Part shown: positions 1 through 11,423 of the stretch, piece by piece
Layout: every line of letters begins with the position of its first letter
Numbering within the stretch: position 1 is the first letter of the stretch
The notes under the pieces: generated by a model
Databases searched by the model: none
Seen by the model: the letters and a program-made list of their open reading frames with translations, nothing else
What the model was told of the DNA's origin: nothing
From: Ascidia mentula
Lineage: Eukaryota; Chordata; Ascidiacea; Phlebobranchia; Ascidiidae
Assembly (NCBI GenBank): GCA_947561715.1
Contig: OX387200.1
Location: forward strand, 14,510,501-14,574,500
DNA: 64,000 nt
Direction: 5' to 3'
Program-made: the position numbers and the translations under genes

Positions 1-344
1 TTTTTTTTAAAAAATCTATATCTGTCAAGAATCTAGCGCTGATTAACGGAAAAGTAATCATATTCGGTATAGACCTATCCCAGGTTTTCCATTAAAATGA
101 CTATGTTACAGCAACCGCCATTTCACTGAAGATGAAACGTTTTGGATTATGAAGATAATTGGCTATACCTTGTATTTGTCTGTGTATTAATTAACCCAAA
201 ATTGAAATATAGGCTGGGCAAATAAAATGCTCAACATATTTTAATCACAAAGCAATACACAACCTATATAGGCACCACGTTAGGTAAATACGATTACAAT
301 CTAGTCAAAGTGATTTTAGGTAACACACAAAACAGGTAGTTAAT
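1..344. other. Spacer downstream of the CFAP92-like gene
   Basis: AT-rich sequence between the left window edge and the stop codon of the CFAP92-like gene. I see no coding exon, RNA gene or repeat. It presumably contains the 3' UTR and polyadenylation region of that minus-strand gene. Confidence 0.5.
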
Positions 345-3300
345 TTAGGTTGCAGGTATCGGCTGGCTAGTTATTTCAACGCTGGCATCCGCTGGCACTG
401 GCGAACCAAACAACTGTCTTTGATTCACGAATTCTGGTTCTGATACCGCATCAGTAGGAAGCTTAATCAGTTGCACAGTGGCGTGGTTGGTGATTGGCTT
501 GCCCTCTTTGTCAACTGGAGCAAATCCGTGAAAGGTGTGGCGGGGGTAGATTTCTGTTGGACGCTTTACGTTTCCGTAATCAGTAAATTTGTATCGGTAC
601 TCACTACTGTCCATGGGTTTTACAGGTTCAGGTTCGTTCTCTTCCGTCTGCATAATGTTTAGAGTTGTTACCTGGTGTTGGTGAGCTAGAAGTACCACAG
701 CAGAAAACCACACTTACCGCAAGGGTCTCTTCTAATTTTTCGTCACCTTTTTCCCTTGGAGGAATTCGGAACAAATGGTTTTCCATTTCATCTAACGTAA
801 GTTGTTTGATCGGGATGCGCTTGGACAACAAAGCTCTCTCCTTGTGATACAAACTGCGGAAAAACGAACAAGGTGAGGGCTGGAAAATTCAGTCCAATGT
901 GCATGGTTAAAAGTAAAAAAATGAATTTACAGAAAAAATTAAACCATTGTGTTTTCATTTGCCAGGTGAGATTTCTAAAAAAAAGTTAAGCATTTTTTAC
1001 TAAATTTACTGAAAAGTTTTTCATAACCATTTCGTACACACCAGGCATTTCCGGGCTATTTTCAGCATGCGACATCGCCTGTTTGTATGTCTCGATACAT
1101 GTGCATTTCTGTTGTCGTAACGATCGTTGTCCACTTTTGAACCTAACCATGCAACTACTACAACACTAATTCCTTTCTATTTTTCTGAGCATTTATTGAA
1201 CATAAATAAACTAATATTCGTCTTTCAAATCTGTTCCTTATTTAACTTCGCATTTTGAACTGTTGCTTGCACTGCATCTCACTAAGCTGAACCAACTGAC
1301 ATCGACTCGGATGAGTGGTGGGAAATATCGGCACTGTTGAATAAAATTGCTTTTTAAATTGTCTTTTCATATTAATAAGAATAAGATTTTTGCATTCTGA
1401 AGCAGCAGCTAGGAACTACAGTACACCTTACTTGTGTAAAAAAATGCATAATTTTTTTGCAGACCACTGGTTAAAGTTGTTTGTCCAGAAATAGAAGTAT
1501 AAACTTAAACCCTGACACGTTTTCAATGATTCTGTCTATTATGCAGCATGTTTGAACTGATATTTTCAAAGCGTTGTCATATTTTTTAATGTTTGATTCT
1601 GGATGCGAATCTAATACATGAGTAATACAAATTCCAACTTACTTCATGTCATGACCGTGTTTGTTGGCAAAGAGCTGATGATTTTCATCTTTGATTGGGA
1701 TCTTATTTGACTCCATCGTCCATCTCGTGTCGTCAAATGGCCCGGGAATAAAACCATGATTTTTCTCGCGGGATTCATCAAAAGCTGGAGGAAGTTTAAT
1801 TCCTTTCGCTCTGGCTACAGTATCCACACTCGGATTTAAAACCTGCACAAATATCTTGTATTTAGGGTTATTTCTCTTTTGTGGACCTTCTAAGGAACCA
1901 ATAATTGGTTTAATACGTAAACGCCTTTTTTACAACGCCTAGCACCTTATAATCTAAATAAATTGATTTTGTATTTTAACTTGAAATGCTTTTGTATGAT
2001 CGCTTTTTTGTTAAAGTGAAAATAATAGCTAATAATCACAACGGAATGTCGACAGTCTTTAATTTTTTCAAACTAAACAACAAGCTTTTTATTTTTCTTT
2101 AATTTTATAGCATTGTTATTTTTGCGCGACCTACTGATAAAATCAAACGTTTTGGTCCACATTCTACAGTGGATTGATGTGGCCTTCCTGTATGTTGTAG
2201 GTAGGATATACATTGGAATACGTGACACCAGCCAAAACATAATATCGAGTACTGAGAACAAAGCGACAAAAGCAAACACGTTTTCTCACCACAGATAAGG
2301 GAGGTATGTGGGGGGCGGGTCGCCTACGCAGGCCAAACTTCCTAGGAGAATCCTTTAGTAGACTTGTAAGTCGGTCGAGCTGATTCGAAGCGTTTGTTTG
2401 CTCCGTGGCGCCCAGGACGCGATGAAATTTCATCTCTGGGTCGTCCACGACCAAGCGGGATTTCCAACTCTCTTCTTCGCCCCTGAAACAAAAATACAAC
2501 GATAACCAACTTCAAACACGACGCCTTCGAGAAAAAAATACGGTATTTTAGTCATGAGTAGTTTTGGGTTCAGTGAAAGTAAAATTAATTTTCAGTTCTT
2601 ACTTTTTGTGGTCGAGCATCTCCTGCTTTCTCAGGTTGCCAGCCAAATGTATCGTAACCGGAGATTCACCGAACTTGGATGGTGGCCGCCGGTACAGTTC
2701 AACGTCCTTCGAGCGTTCTTCCCATCTACAAATAACTAACTTGTAACGCGAAACACAAACAAATGAAAATTCCCAGTCAAACTTTTAGTTCGCTCGAATT
2801 TCGCAACAAAACTAAAAACGATATATATGACATAACCTCCTCAACTACATAACATCACAAAACAGACAGAAAGACAAAAATACATCAAAATCTTACTGCA
2901 TTCGTTCCCTGCTCAGTGTCGGCTCCATGATGTTGCGATGAAGAACATTGTCCCGGAATCGAAGCCTCAGTTCTTCGATGCGCGAATCGTCGGGTTTCAA
3001 TGGGTGAACGTTGCATGCGCGACTATTTTTCACCCCAGGATACACAAAGCCTTCTTCGGTTCGCCACGCTCGCTTGGCTGCCTCGTCCTGTTCCTGGTGA
3101 TAAGTTTCCACGTTGACCGGAACGAGCATGGCAGAATTGTACGTCGGGTGGTAGGTGTATCTTGAAAAAGATAAAACAATTGTGAAAGATAGAATGACGC
3201 TTTTTTCTGATTGGAATTTCACTTGAGCAAAATCAGCTCCCCAGATGCTTTATAAAAGTATGTCATTAATCAAGCGTCTCCCAACCTTTTTTGCACTACG

Positions 3301-6300
3301 GATCGGTTTTACACGGGCAGCATTTTTACAGACCGGCATTCAAGTTGTAGCAGATATGTACAAGGCTGTCTAGATTTTTGCAACCTGGTTTTTAGCTACG
3401 TGCATTTTTATATTGTGGCCAATAATTTTTTCTTTCTGTACATACCGCTACAAACCCTTTGGTTAGGGACACCTGCACTGAACAATCAATGTGTTGCAAT
3501 CCTGCCCAATGCCCATGTAAAATGTATAGAAAAGCATTCGATAGATGTTAACAGTAATGGCAAACTGTATAGTAGACTTGCATCTGTATACTTTCATTCC
3601 CATAACATTGGTTCGGAAGTGTTACAGGCATGTAAAATATGGAAGAAAATCAAAACTTTTTCCAACTTAAAACCTAAAATTGTTAAATATGATCATTTGT
3701 ACCTTCCATTAGGATCGTTTTCCATGAGCATGTTCCGCAGAATATCTTTGCCAAGCTCAGTCGAGTTAAGAGCTTGTGTGCTGTAGTTGTGAGCCGTAGA
3801 TACATTAGCAGTGAGACATTGAACAGGTGAACGACGATCTTTACCGGCTTCCTGTTGCACCGCCATCTATAGGAAAGTAAATTATACGCTTTGTGCTATA
3901 GCATTGTCTGGCTCTAATATTATCATGTATTAGTATTGTATATTATAAGTCGCGAACACGATTAGGCAGGGAAAGGTATGTGATAAAAGTAAGCAGTGCT
4001 GCATTTTTTTATTGGTTTCAAGTTTAAACGCTTCAATGGCATCGGGTGCTCGTGCAACTTACAATATTCATAGACACGTAATTTGGTTGCGAGTCGTCTT
4101 TTTTCTGCTCGAGATAAGCGACATACTCCTGGTTAAAATTGTCCATAGGCGCCCATCGGTGTTTGGGTTCACTGATTTCTTCAATCGGTTTCATCACATC
4201 CGACTCAACTGCATGAAATATAAAGTTTTCAAAAGTACGCACGTAAGTTCTTGTGGCCAAATTACCTTGAACTTGGTTGTCTTCATTATGGTGGACCTCG
4301 AAGTCGTCGTATGTTAGGGGAATTCCGAATTCCCTGCAGAGGGAAATCACCATCTCCGCTGTTGGAAAGAGATTCGAATGCGCTACGTCACGTAATCGAT
4401 TGAGCTGCGTCATCTTCAACGTAAAGCAAACATCGGATAACATAAAAACAATACCAAATTTCCCCAATTCCGGAAATATGTCAACAGCTATTTGAAACAC
4501 TTTTAATATTTCAGCATGATTTTCGAACATACCTGGTGAATTTTGGTTATGCATTCCAAGCATGCTTTTGGAATCATATCTCGAACGTAGAGGAGAGGTT
4601 GCTCCAGTATTTCACGCATAGTTTGGTGGAGACGAACCCGACACATATCCACATCAAGATTGGAGTAGTGGCGATTGTTGAATGACATGGACGAGTCGTA
4701 CAGATGAACGAAGGTCTCGCCGTCTTCAAAATAACTGAGGCTTTTATTTTTATCACGGATCAACTATTCGTTGCCAAACTTGTATTCATGGCAATGTGAC
4801 GCAAGCTGGTTTTGATATAAAATACAGTACTTATTTAACACATTTTCACATATTTAAGACACACATATTTAACACAAACGCCTGTACGTGAAAAACATTT
4901 TTTAATTTACTTACACTGTAAATTGCACGATTCAAACTTAATTACCTCAAAAAATAGAAAAAACATTGTTTAGGTGATTGCATTTGTAACAAAAAATACT
5001 TTGAGGAATTTGAGACATAGATATAACGCATAGGTAGAAAAGGTTACTGTTTGCAGTCGCCGTGTAACATAGTTTACCACCTTTGCATTCGGTTCTTTTA
5101 ACTTCGTCCAACAATCGTTTCATCGCACCCTCCCTTAGTCCTTCCACCACGATCAGATGTAGATTTCCGTCGATGACGTGGAACCCTGTCACAATATCCA
5201 ACTCACGGCTTCTTTTCTGCTCTCTAAGAGCAAAAACGGACCAATCAGTTGTGGGCATATGTACATGAGATGAACGGCTAAGTGTTAAAACGTAATCCCC
5301 AGAACAGTGTTTTGAATCACGGCGAAAAGTTGCGTGGCATTGTAAGGGAAAATTGAATGCACTTACACTGTCAGCTTGTACGTTGAAAGTGCCGACTCTA
5401 TAAGTTTTGGAGCGAAATGATCAAGCTGCAGCGCTTTTGCGTTGGTCCTCGTCACAAACTCTTCGATTCTCCGTAGAAAATCCTTGTTAGAGTAACTGAA
5501 ATAGTAGACCATCCGAGAGTACGGGCACATCTAACAAAATATAAAAAAGTTTTTTTTTCATGGATTATGCGGAACCTTAGAAAAACACGGATGTAATACA
5601 ATTACACCAAAAAAGAAAGATATATGGGACATAATAAAGGGATCATATTTTTTTAATTCACCTGCTTGGGCAAAGGAAGCAGGCGCGGTACATTTTGACT
5701 GGGCACGAACGGATATCTCAACGTTAGTTGCATCTTCAATGTTGTTCCTGCTTGAATGTAGTGACCGGCGAGCTGGGGTGGACGCACAGGGCGGTCCACT
5801 GCACCTGGGACCCCAACCAACCTTGTGTTGTCATCCAGGTTGAGCGGATCTTTAAGCATGTCCGGCAATCCGCATGGGTTGACACTCACCTGAATACAAA
5901 TAAAAATCCTACAAATGTGGAATCCAATGGGGGTTTTTGTTCTCTATATGTGTTTTTTTTAACTGCATAATATTTTTGAGTACCAAATGCAAAATAAATG
6001 AAAAAAATTACAAAATAGCCGACTTGCAACAATTGTTAACACCAGCAATTATCTCACTCTCAAGTTAAGCTTGGTTTGTCCTCTGAGGATGTCCATCAAT
6101 GGAACTTTAGCGATCCCGTAAGGGTCATAGGCCTTTTTCTTGGAGTGAAAAGGATTGAAAGCTGTTTTCTTGGCACTTATCAGACTCACGCTTCCTAGAT
6201 CGTTATCGAACCTCTCTTCCCCGAAAAGTGATGGCTCCCTGAAAGGACCTGACGTTAAAGGTGAACAGCTGACTATAGTTTGAAATTTACACAAAATATG

Positions 6301-8080
6301 CAGGTATGGAGCTCTCTAGTTGAAAACTGCCCTACAGAGGAGTGGAAAATGTGTAAAAATAATTTAATTAGTGTAGAATGATGTTTGAAATAATAGAAAC
6401 AAAAAGATATGCAATTATGGACCACTAAAAAAAGCAGTAGCTTTTTATACAGGATCAGCCTGGCTTATAAATCAGGAATATATATTTCGCCCCATGGGCA
6501 TCTTCAGTTCCTTCAGTAAACACATTAAATGATATAAAAACGTCTGAAAAACAGCAACATTAGAGAAAGGGCTAGTGATAAAAAACAACAACAACTTCGA
6601 CCTCTTGCAATGCTACTGTGCGAAGGCAAAACACTGAGTTACCCGCCTTGCATGAGAAGGTAAGAGATTTGCGTACACTGTGGAGAAACCGCATCAGACG
6701 CGGGTGGAGATAAGGAACGCGGCGATAAGTCGAACGGCGTAAAACCACCTTAAAAACACACACGAAAAACACGAAAAAACATGTAGCCATTGAAACGATT
6801 AAAAGCAATAAAAAAGAGAGAAAGATTTTTAAGAAAACACATCAACGCACCCTAGGCAATATCATTTTTTGTATGTTAATGGTGGCACCTGTGAGGTGAA
6901 GCCACTTTGCCTCGCACATGTCTAAATCCCGAAAATGTGGTTGTTCCACAAAAATTACATCAAAACAATCCGCCATGTTCGGTTGATTTGCAAAAGTGGA
7001 CTTGTGCTGGGTTGCGTAGTGCTTTAGCAGAGCTACGTTGTCATCCCCTTTGGCAATATACGTAGCAGTGTGCACGCTGTGTGAAAGCAAATACGTGGGC
7101 CAAACTAAAAATAGTTTTGCCGTTAGATGGCGTGGCCACAGAGCAAATTGGAGGAGCTTTTCCATTGCCAAAGGGGATGACAACGTAGCTCTGCTAAAGC
7201 ACTACGCAACCCAGCACAAGTCCACTTTTGCAAATCAACCGAACATGGCGGATTGTTTTGATGTAATTTTTGTGGAACAACCACATTTTCGGGATTTAGA
7301 CATGTGCGAGGCAAAGTGGCTTCACCTCACAGGTGCCACCATTAACATACAAAAAATGATATTGCCTAGGGTGCGTTGATGTGTTTTCTTAAAAATCTTT
7401 CTCTCTTTTTTATTGCTTTTAATCGTTTCAATGGCTACATGTTTTTTCGTGTTTTTCGTGTGTGTTTTTAAGGTGGTTTTACGCCGTTCGACTTATCGCC
7501 GCGTTCCTTATCTCCACCCGCGTCTGATGCGGTTTCTCCACAGTGTACGCAAATCTCTTACCTTCTCATGCAAGGCGGGTAACTCAGTGTTTTGCCTTCG
7601 CACAGTAGCATTGCAAGAGGTCGAAGTTGTTGTTGTTTTTTATCACTAGCCCTTTCTCTAATGTTGCTGTTTTTCAGACGTTTTTATATCATTTAATGTG
7701 TTTACTGAAGGAACTGAAGATGCCCATGGGGCGAAATATATATTCCTGATTTATAAGCCAGGCTGATCCTGTATAAAAAGCTACTGCTTTTTTTAGTATT
7801 ATAAAATAAGTTGCAGTGATCGCTAGGCCTGCATCTGCAGTTTTGGGTAGATCCCAATATTTCAATTTTTGAAGTCAATTATGGACCATATATTAGAAAT
7901 AATAATTTTGTGTGTTCTCTGAATTATGTTTCCTGTTGGATTATTCCGGGGTTACAAATTCATGAAAAATCTATGATAAAGTCATCGAGAGGAAAGACTT
8001 TTTTGAATCTAATTTTTGCGATTTCGAAAACAAATTTATCTGTAACAAACAAGAGAGATTGACTACAGTAACATCTGCAC

Positions 8081-8116
<36 letters not shown>

Positions 8117-11100
8117 CCGGGTTTTTGTTGTTCTTTCTGATCACGATCATGTACAGTTACATGCAGCGCCTGGCTTTGGATGAATTCACGTACCTCGCCT
8201 TCGTTCGTTCGGCCTATTGCGTGCAAACACTACGTGTTAGAGCGAGCAATGCTATGGCATCGTTTTTTTTGAACACACCCAAAAGAACGACGTGGCTGTC
8301 TTCAAAATAAACGTGCTTTCCATGCGGTCTTCCGTCCGTAGCGTGGAATGGGTGGTTGAGAAACGAATATTTGCAGTAAACCGGCTCGCACGTTTTTTCC
8401 AGTCTAAAAATGGCAAAACTCTAAAGTAAAGAGATTGAAAAGTATGCAGTACAATACCATTTTTTTTAAAGGTGTAGAAAATCTTGTGTTTTTGTGAATA
8501 GGCATACAATAGAAAGTATGATGCTTTGTCTAGGGTTACGGCCGGCCTGGTTACCAACTGAACCCAACAGTCAAATATAAATACTTACTGCGAATACGAC
8601 TGCGGACTGTTAGGGAGATCCTTGACAGATTTAATTTTGATGACCAGAGGGTTGAGTGATCGTTCGAGATCCTCGGGAAGCAGTGACCCATCGAGCGACA
8701 CCGTCACCAATGCGTCCTTGATAGATCCAACCGGGTCAATAAGTCGTGACGACAGGATTTTATTCCCTTTAAACCATATGGTAATGATAAGAACATTTGC
8801 ATCGTAATGTTAAAACCAGTCAACTGTTTTACAACAATCACATTTTCGGCAATTAACTGATCGATTTATATTTCCCTTCGTTCATTACTTACAACGCACA
8901 CGAAAACAAATGAAGAAGTGTAAATTTACAGAACTTTATACACAACTTGTAGTCCGGGTAAATTCCAACTTTACCAACACGCAAGGCGTAAAAATGGACA
9001 CTTTGGCGAAAATTAGCCGATCAAACTATATCTTCTATATTTCTTTTTGTATTGGAAGTATTGTTCATTAATTGAGAATATATTACGGACCACAATTTTC
9101 AATGCCAAAATCTGATAGATTTTATTCCCACATGAAACAGCCACGTTAGTTGCAATGAACGTAATCCCGATGCAACATGTTACCTCCAAACAAATGTTCC
9201 AATTTCACGCGAATTATGGCAGGTTTGAATCGCGCGCTCACAATCGAAGTTCGTCCGGCTGATCCGTGGATTTTCGATTTCTTTGCTTGCGCCTCCCCTT
9301 CTTGGCGATCTTCCTCTGATTCCCTGTAGTTGATGTATTATAAAAAATTCTTAAGGTTAAGTAATATATTATGTGAAATATTATAATAGTTTAAGGATTT
9401 TTTGACTGAAAAAATTGTTGTTTTTAACACAATTTTGCTTTTTTGAATCAAGCCAACAAATGATGATTACCAGTTGCCTCAACACTTTTGCTTACTTTGG
9501 ATCCTGAACTTGGACTTTTGTTTCTCCACCACGCCGGGATTTCATGCTGTTTTTACGAAGCTTCCCAGTCTTCGCTAGTTCCTTCTGCAGTTTAATCTGT
9601 GACGTTGCGGTTTATTTTTAAAAATCACAACAATTTGAGGATTGGTGCAATTAGAAACGCTTTAAAGTCAAGTCGCAGAATTTTTCATACACTTCTGTCA
9701 TTTTCCCCTACCTGTTGTCTCTTAAGCTCGTTGATTCTCTTTTTTTCTTCTTCGGAAGCGTTAATGCCAGCTAGACGCCCGAGCGAACTTCGCACACTGC
9801 AAAAAGTTCATAAAGTTAATCGGACGATTGTAAACACAGCTTAAATACGCACCGCAGAGGTTGGTTCATATCTCGCTCCTCCCTTTTATCTGTTTTTTTA
9901 TCGTCATCTGCCTTCCCTTTTTCGGGTGTTTTTTGTCGGACCTTTTCCTGCTGTGAATTTTTTCGTGCGTCGGTAACCGATGGACGGGGTTGCAAGTTTT
10001 GCCAACTATTAGACTGCTTCGCCACAACTGCTTGAACCTGCAAAAATATCACGGCCTAAATTTAAACTTAAGGCGTAACAGGATGAGTTTTATTCTAAGT
10101 TTTAGCTTAAATATTTTGAGACCACCTTTCAGCAATTTCAAATAAGTATTGTATTCGTATATTCAACGAAAGGTTTTTGTGGTCAGTTTCGGTTTGTAAC
10201 AAAAAAAACAACTGATGCTGATTATTCTGGCCCCTTATGAAAAGTGTGGTTAACAAATACCCCTTTTCCTGGAAAAGCTGCATCATTGCCCGACGGAAGT
10301 CTGAAGGCTTTCGGACGATCTGTTCTCGCCTTGATTGAAACTTTCTCCTTTGCGTCCCAAATCTTCATCTCAATCGTGTGATTATACAACGAAACCACAT
10401 TCTTTGAATTAACCTCTATCTGATGGCTGCAAGCAATAAAAACAAGAATCAAAACACAAAGAGGGAGCTAAATAAAATTAAATCTCACTTGTGCATCCAA
10501 GCCACCCAAATATTTTGGCCATCGTCCCACGTTTTCACAAGCTTAGACTCATTTTCGGTGAAGACCTTGGCTGCTACTGCGTAGGTAACAACGTCCGTTA
10601 CAGTACGGTCGTGTCTTGGTGCGACGTTGTATTCGCTGTGCAGATACTGATTAGGTTTAGGAGCTTCCATCGTTCGTTTATTCCTTTTCATTAGCTCTTC
10701 TATCAGCCGACTATGCTCATCAGTTGCTGAGAAAATCAAAGTTTAATTTAACTAACAAAACAACATTTGGTGACAATTGTAATTCAATAGTTTTTTGTTG
10801 TAACAATATGCACAGCTCAATACACAAAACACTCACTTAAGATATTCTGCATATACAAGTTTGCATTACTTTTCTAATGGTTTGAACGTATCTTATACAT
10901 CACAACTGATTAAATTATAAATCGTAAGTAAAAAAAAAGTAACATTTGTTTTTAACTTACGTTTTGGGTAAGCAACTGAAATTGTTATGGTGACATTGAC
11001 AATGTGCGTTTCTGGGTCATCATTTCCTAGAAGTTGGGGTTCATTTTTGGCCAAATCTTGTAATGGTTTTGGTGTTGAAGGTGGTGTTTTCTCTTTTTCC

Positions 11101-11138
11101 CTTTTATCATCAGCATTTTTCTCCATATTTTCATCCAT
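345..11138 (-). CDS. CFAP92: CFAP92-like ciliary protein (DUF4550/KIAA1257 family), about 20 exons
   Basis: Probable cilium/flagellum-associated protein; its molecular role is unknown. The start is the ATG at 11136-11138 (MDENMEKNADDKREKEK), and the stop is at 345-347. The family signature is in exons 2-3 (about 10490-10730 and 10262-10430): EYNVAPRHDRTVTDVVTY, KTWDDGQNIWVAW and KARTDRPKAFRLP. Later exons that fit the family lie near 9190-9320, 8590-8790 (SLDGSLLPEDLERSLNPLVI), 8279-8395 (KYSFLNHPFHATDGRPHGKH), 8110-8213 (GEVREFIQSQ, TVHDRDQK), 6060-6240, 5660-5890 (GHYIQAGTTL), 5370-5530, 5085-5230, 4570-4750, 4070-4460, 2900-3160, 2600-2730, 2290-2485, 1640-1850, 700-850 and 345-660. Exons 4-5 are lysine-rich and charged. 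An intron of only 65 bases (8214-8278) keeps the frame open. The intron between 6250 and 8110 holds a Penelope-like element. Exon borders are approximate, and the C-terminal third could be a separate gene, although frame and spacing favour one. The family name is from memory of the conserved block. Confidence 0.65.
3273..3345. mobile_element. Possible remnant of a hAT-type element end
   Basis: The run CCCAACCTTTTTTGCACTA, followed by ACGGATCGG, resembles the terminal sequence common to many non-autonomous hAT elements (CCCAACCTTTTTTG followed by CGGACCGG). No matching inverted end or target duplication was found in the following kilobase, so this is at best a truncated end inside an intron of the CFAP92-like gene. 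Confidence 0.25.
6474..6512 (-). ncRNA. Minimal hammerhead-like fold in the left arm of the Penelope-like element
   Basis: Mirror copy of the fold at 7709-7747, carried by the inverted left arm. It has the same core, stem II and stem I sequences on the minus strand, so this copy is in the sense direction of the host CFAP92-like transcript. Confidence 0.5.
7709..7747 (+). ncRNA. Minimal hammerhead-like fold in the right arm of the Penelope-like element
   Basis: In order: AGGAA (7709-7713, stem I), CTGAAGA (core, fitting CUGANGA), one unpaired T, GCCC-ATG-GGGC (stem II), GAA (core), ATATAT (very short self-complementary stem III), A (cleavage residue 7742), and TTCCT (7743-7747, complement of AGGAA). 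This matches the minimal type I hammerheads reported from Penelope-like elements except for the single extra T before stem II. Catalytic activity is inference. Confidence 0.5.
8085..8116. repeat. (AT)n microsatellite
   Basis: About 13 uninterrupted AT units followed by ACACAC. It sits in the intron directly beyond the donor of the CFAP92-like exon ending near 8118. Confidence 0.95.
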
Positions 11139-11423
11139 TGTTGGGTTTTATACATACATTTTTCTTACACAAACCTTGCTCTTGTGCACCTTTACGACAA
11201 ACAGCTTTACATAAAAAAATACAGTGCAAAATAGAACAGTCATTTACACTCCTTGTGACATAACGCATGCTATATAAGTCCTGGTTAAAATGGTACAATT
11301 TAGACCAATAAAGGCAAAGTTACTCTTAAATTTCATTGTTATTGTTAGGGATAATTTGTGCATGCCAGAATGTGAAAAGCAATTCAGTCTAAAAAAAGGC
11401 AATAAAAATACAAATTTCAAGCA

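Larger units (their letters stand above)
6412..7888. mobile_element. Penelope-like retroelement: two head-to-head 3' fragments with a 13-bp target duplication
   Basis: The segment 6424-7797 is a near-perfect inverted repeat centred at 7110/7111: arms of about 635 bases around a unique centre of about 92 bases (7065-7156). The plus-strand copy (about 7060-7797) encodes a GIY-YIG-type endonuclease: YVAVCTLCESKYVGQT, then RWRGHR, then LLKHYATQH. That is a CxxC next to YVGQT, a downstream Arg and a His pair, as in the C-terminal endonuclease of Penelope-like elements. The left copy runs the opposite way with its 3' end at 6424. No reverse transcriptase domain is present, so both copies are 5'-truncated, non-autonomous fossils. 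The 13-mer CAATTATGGACCA occurs at 6412-6424 and again at 7876-7888 and looks like the target-site duplication. This means about 78 extra bases (7798-7875) entered with the insert. Near-identity of the arms suggests recent insertion or arm homogenisation. It lies in an intron of the CFAP92-like gene. Confidence 0.85.

Noticed and set aside
3400-3786. A 128-codon plus-strand frame
   Set aside because: It overlaps an intron and a minus-strand exon of the CFAP92-like gene and shows no recognisable domain.
6572-6808. Two membrane-like 78-residue proteins (6572-6808 minus, 7413-7649 plus)
   Set aside because: They are identical because they lie in the inverted arms of the Penelope-like element, in its 3' non-coding region.
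8214-8300. Apparent frameshift in the CFAP92-like gene
   Set aside because: A 65-base GT-AG intron explains the frame change and gives the expected family spacing.
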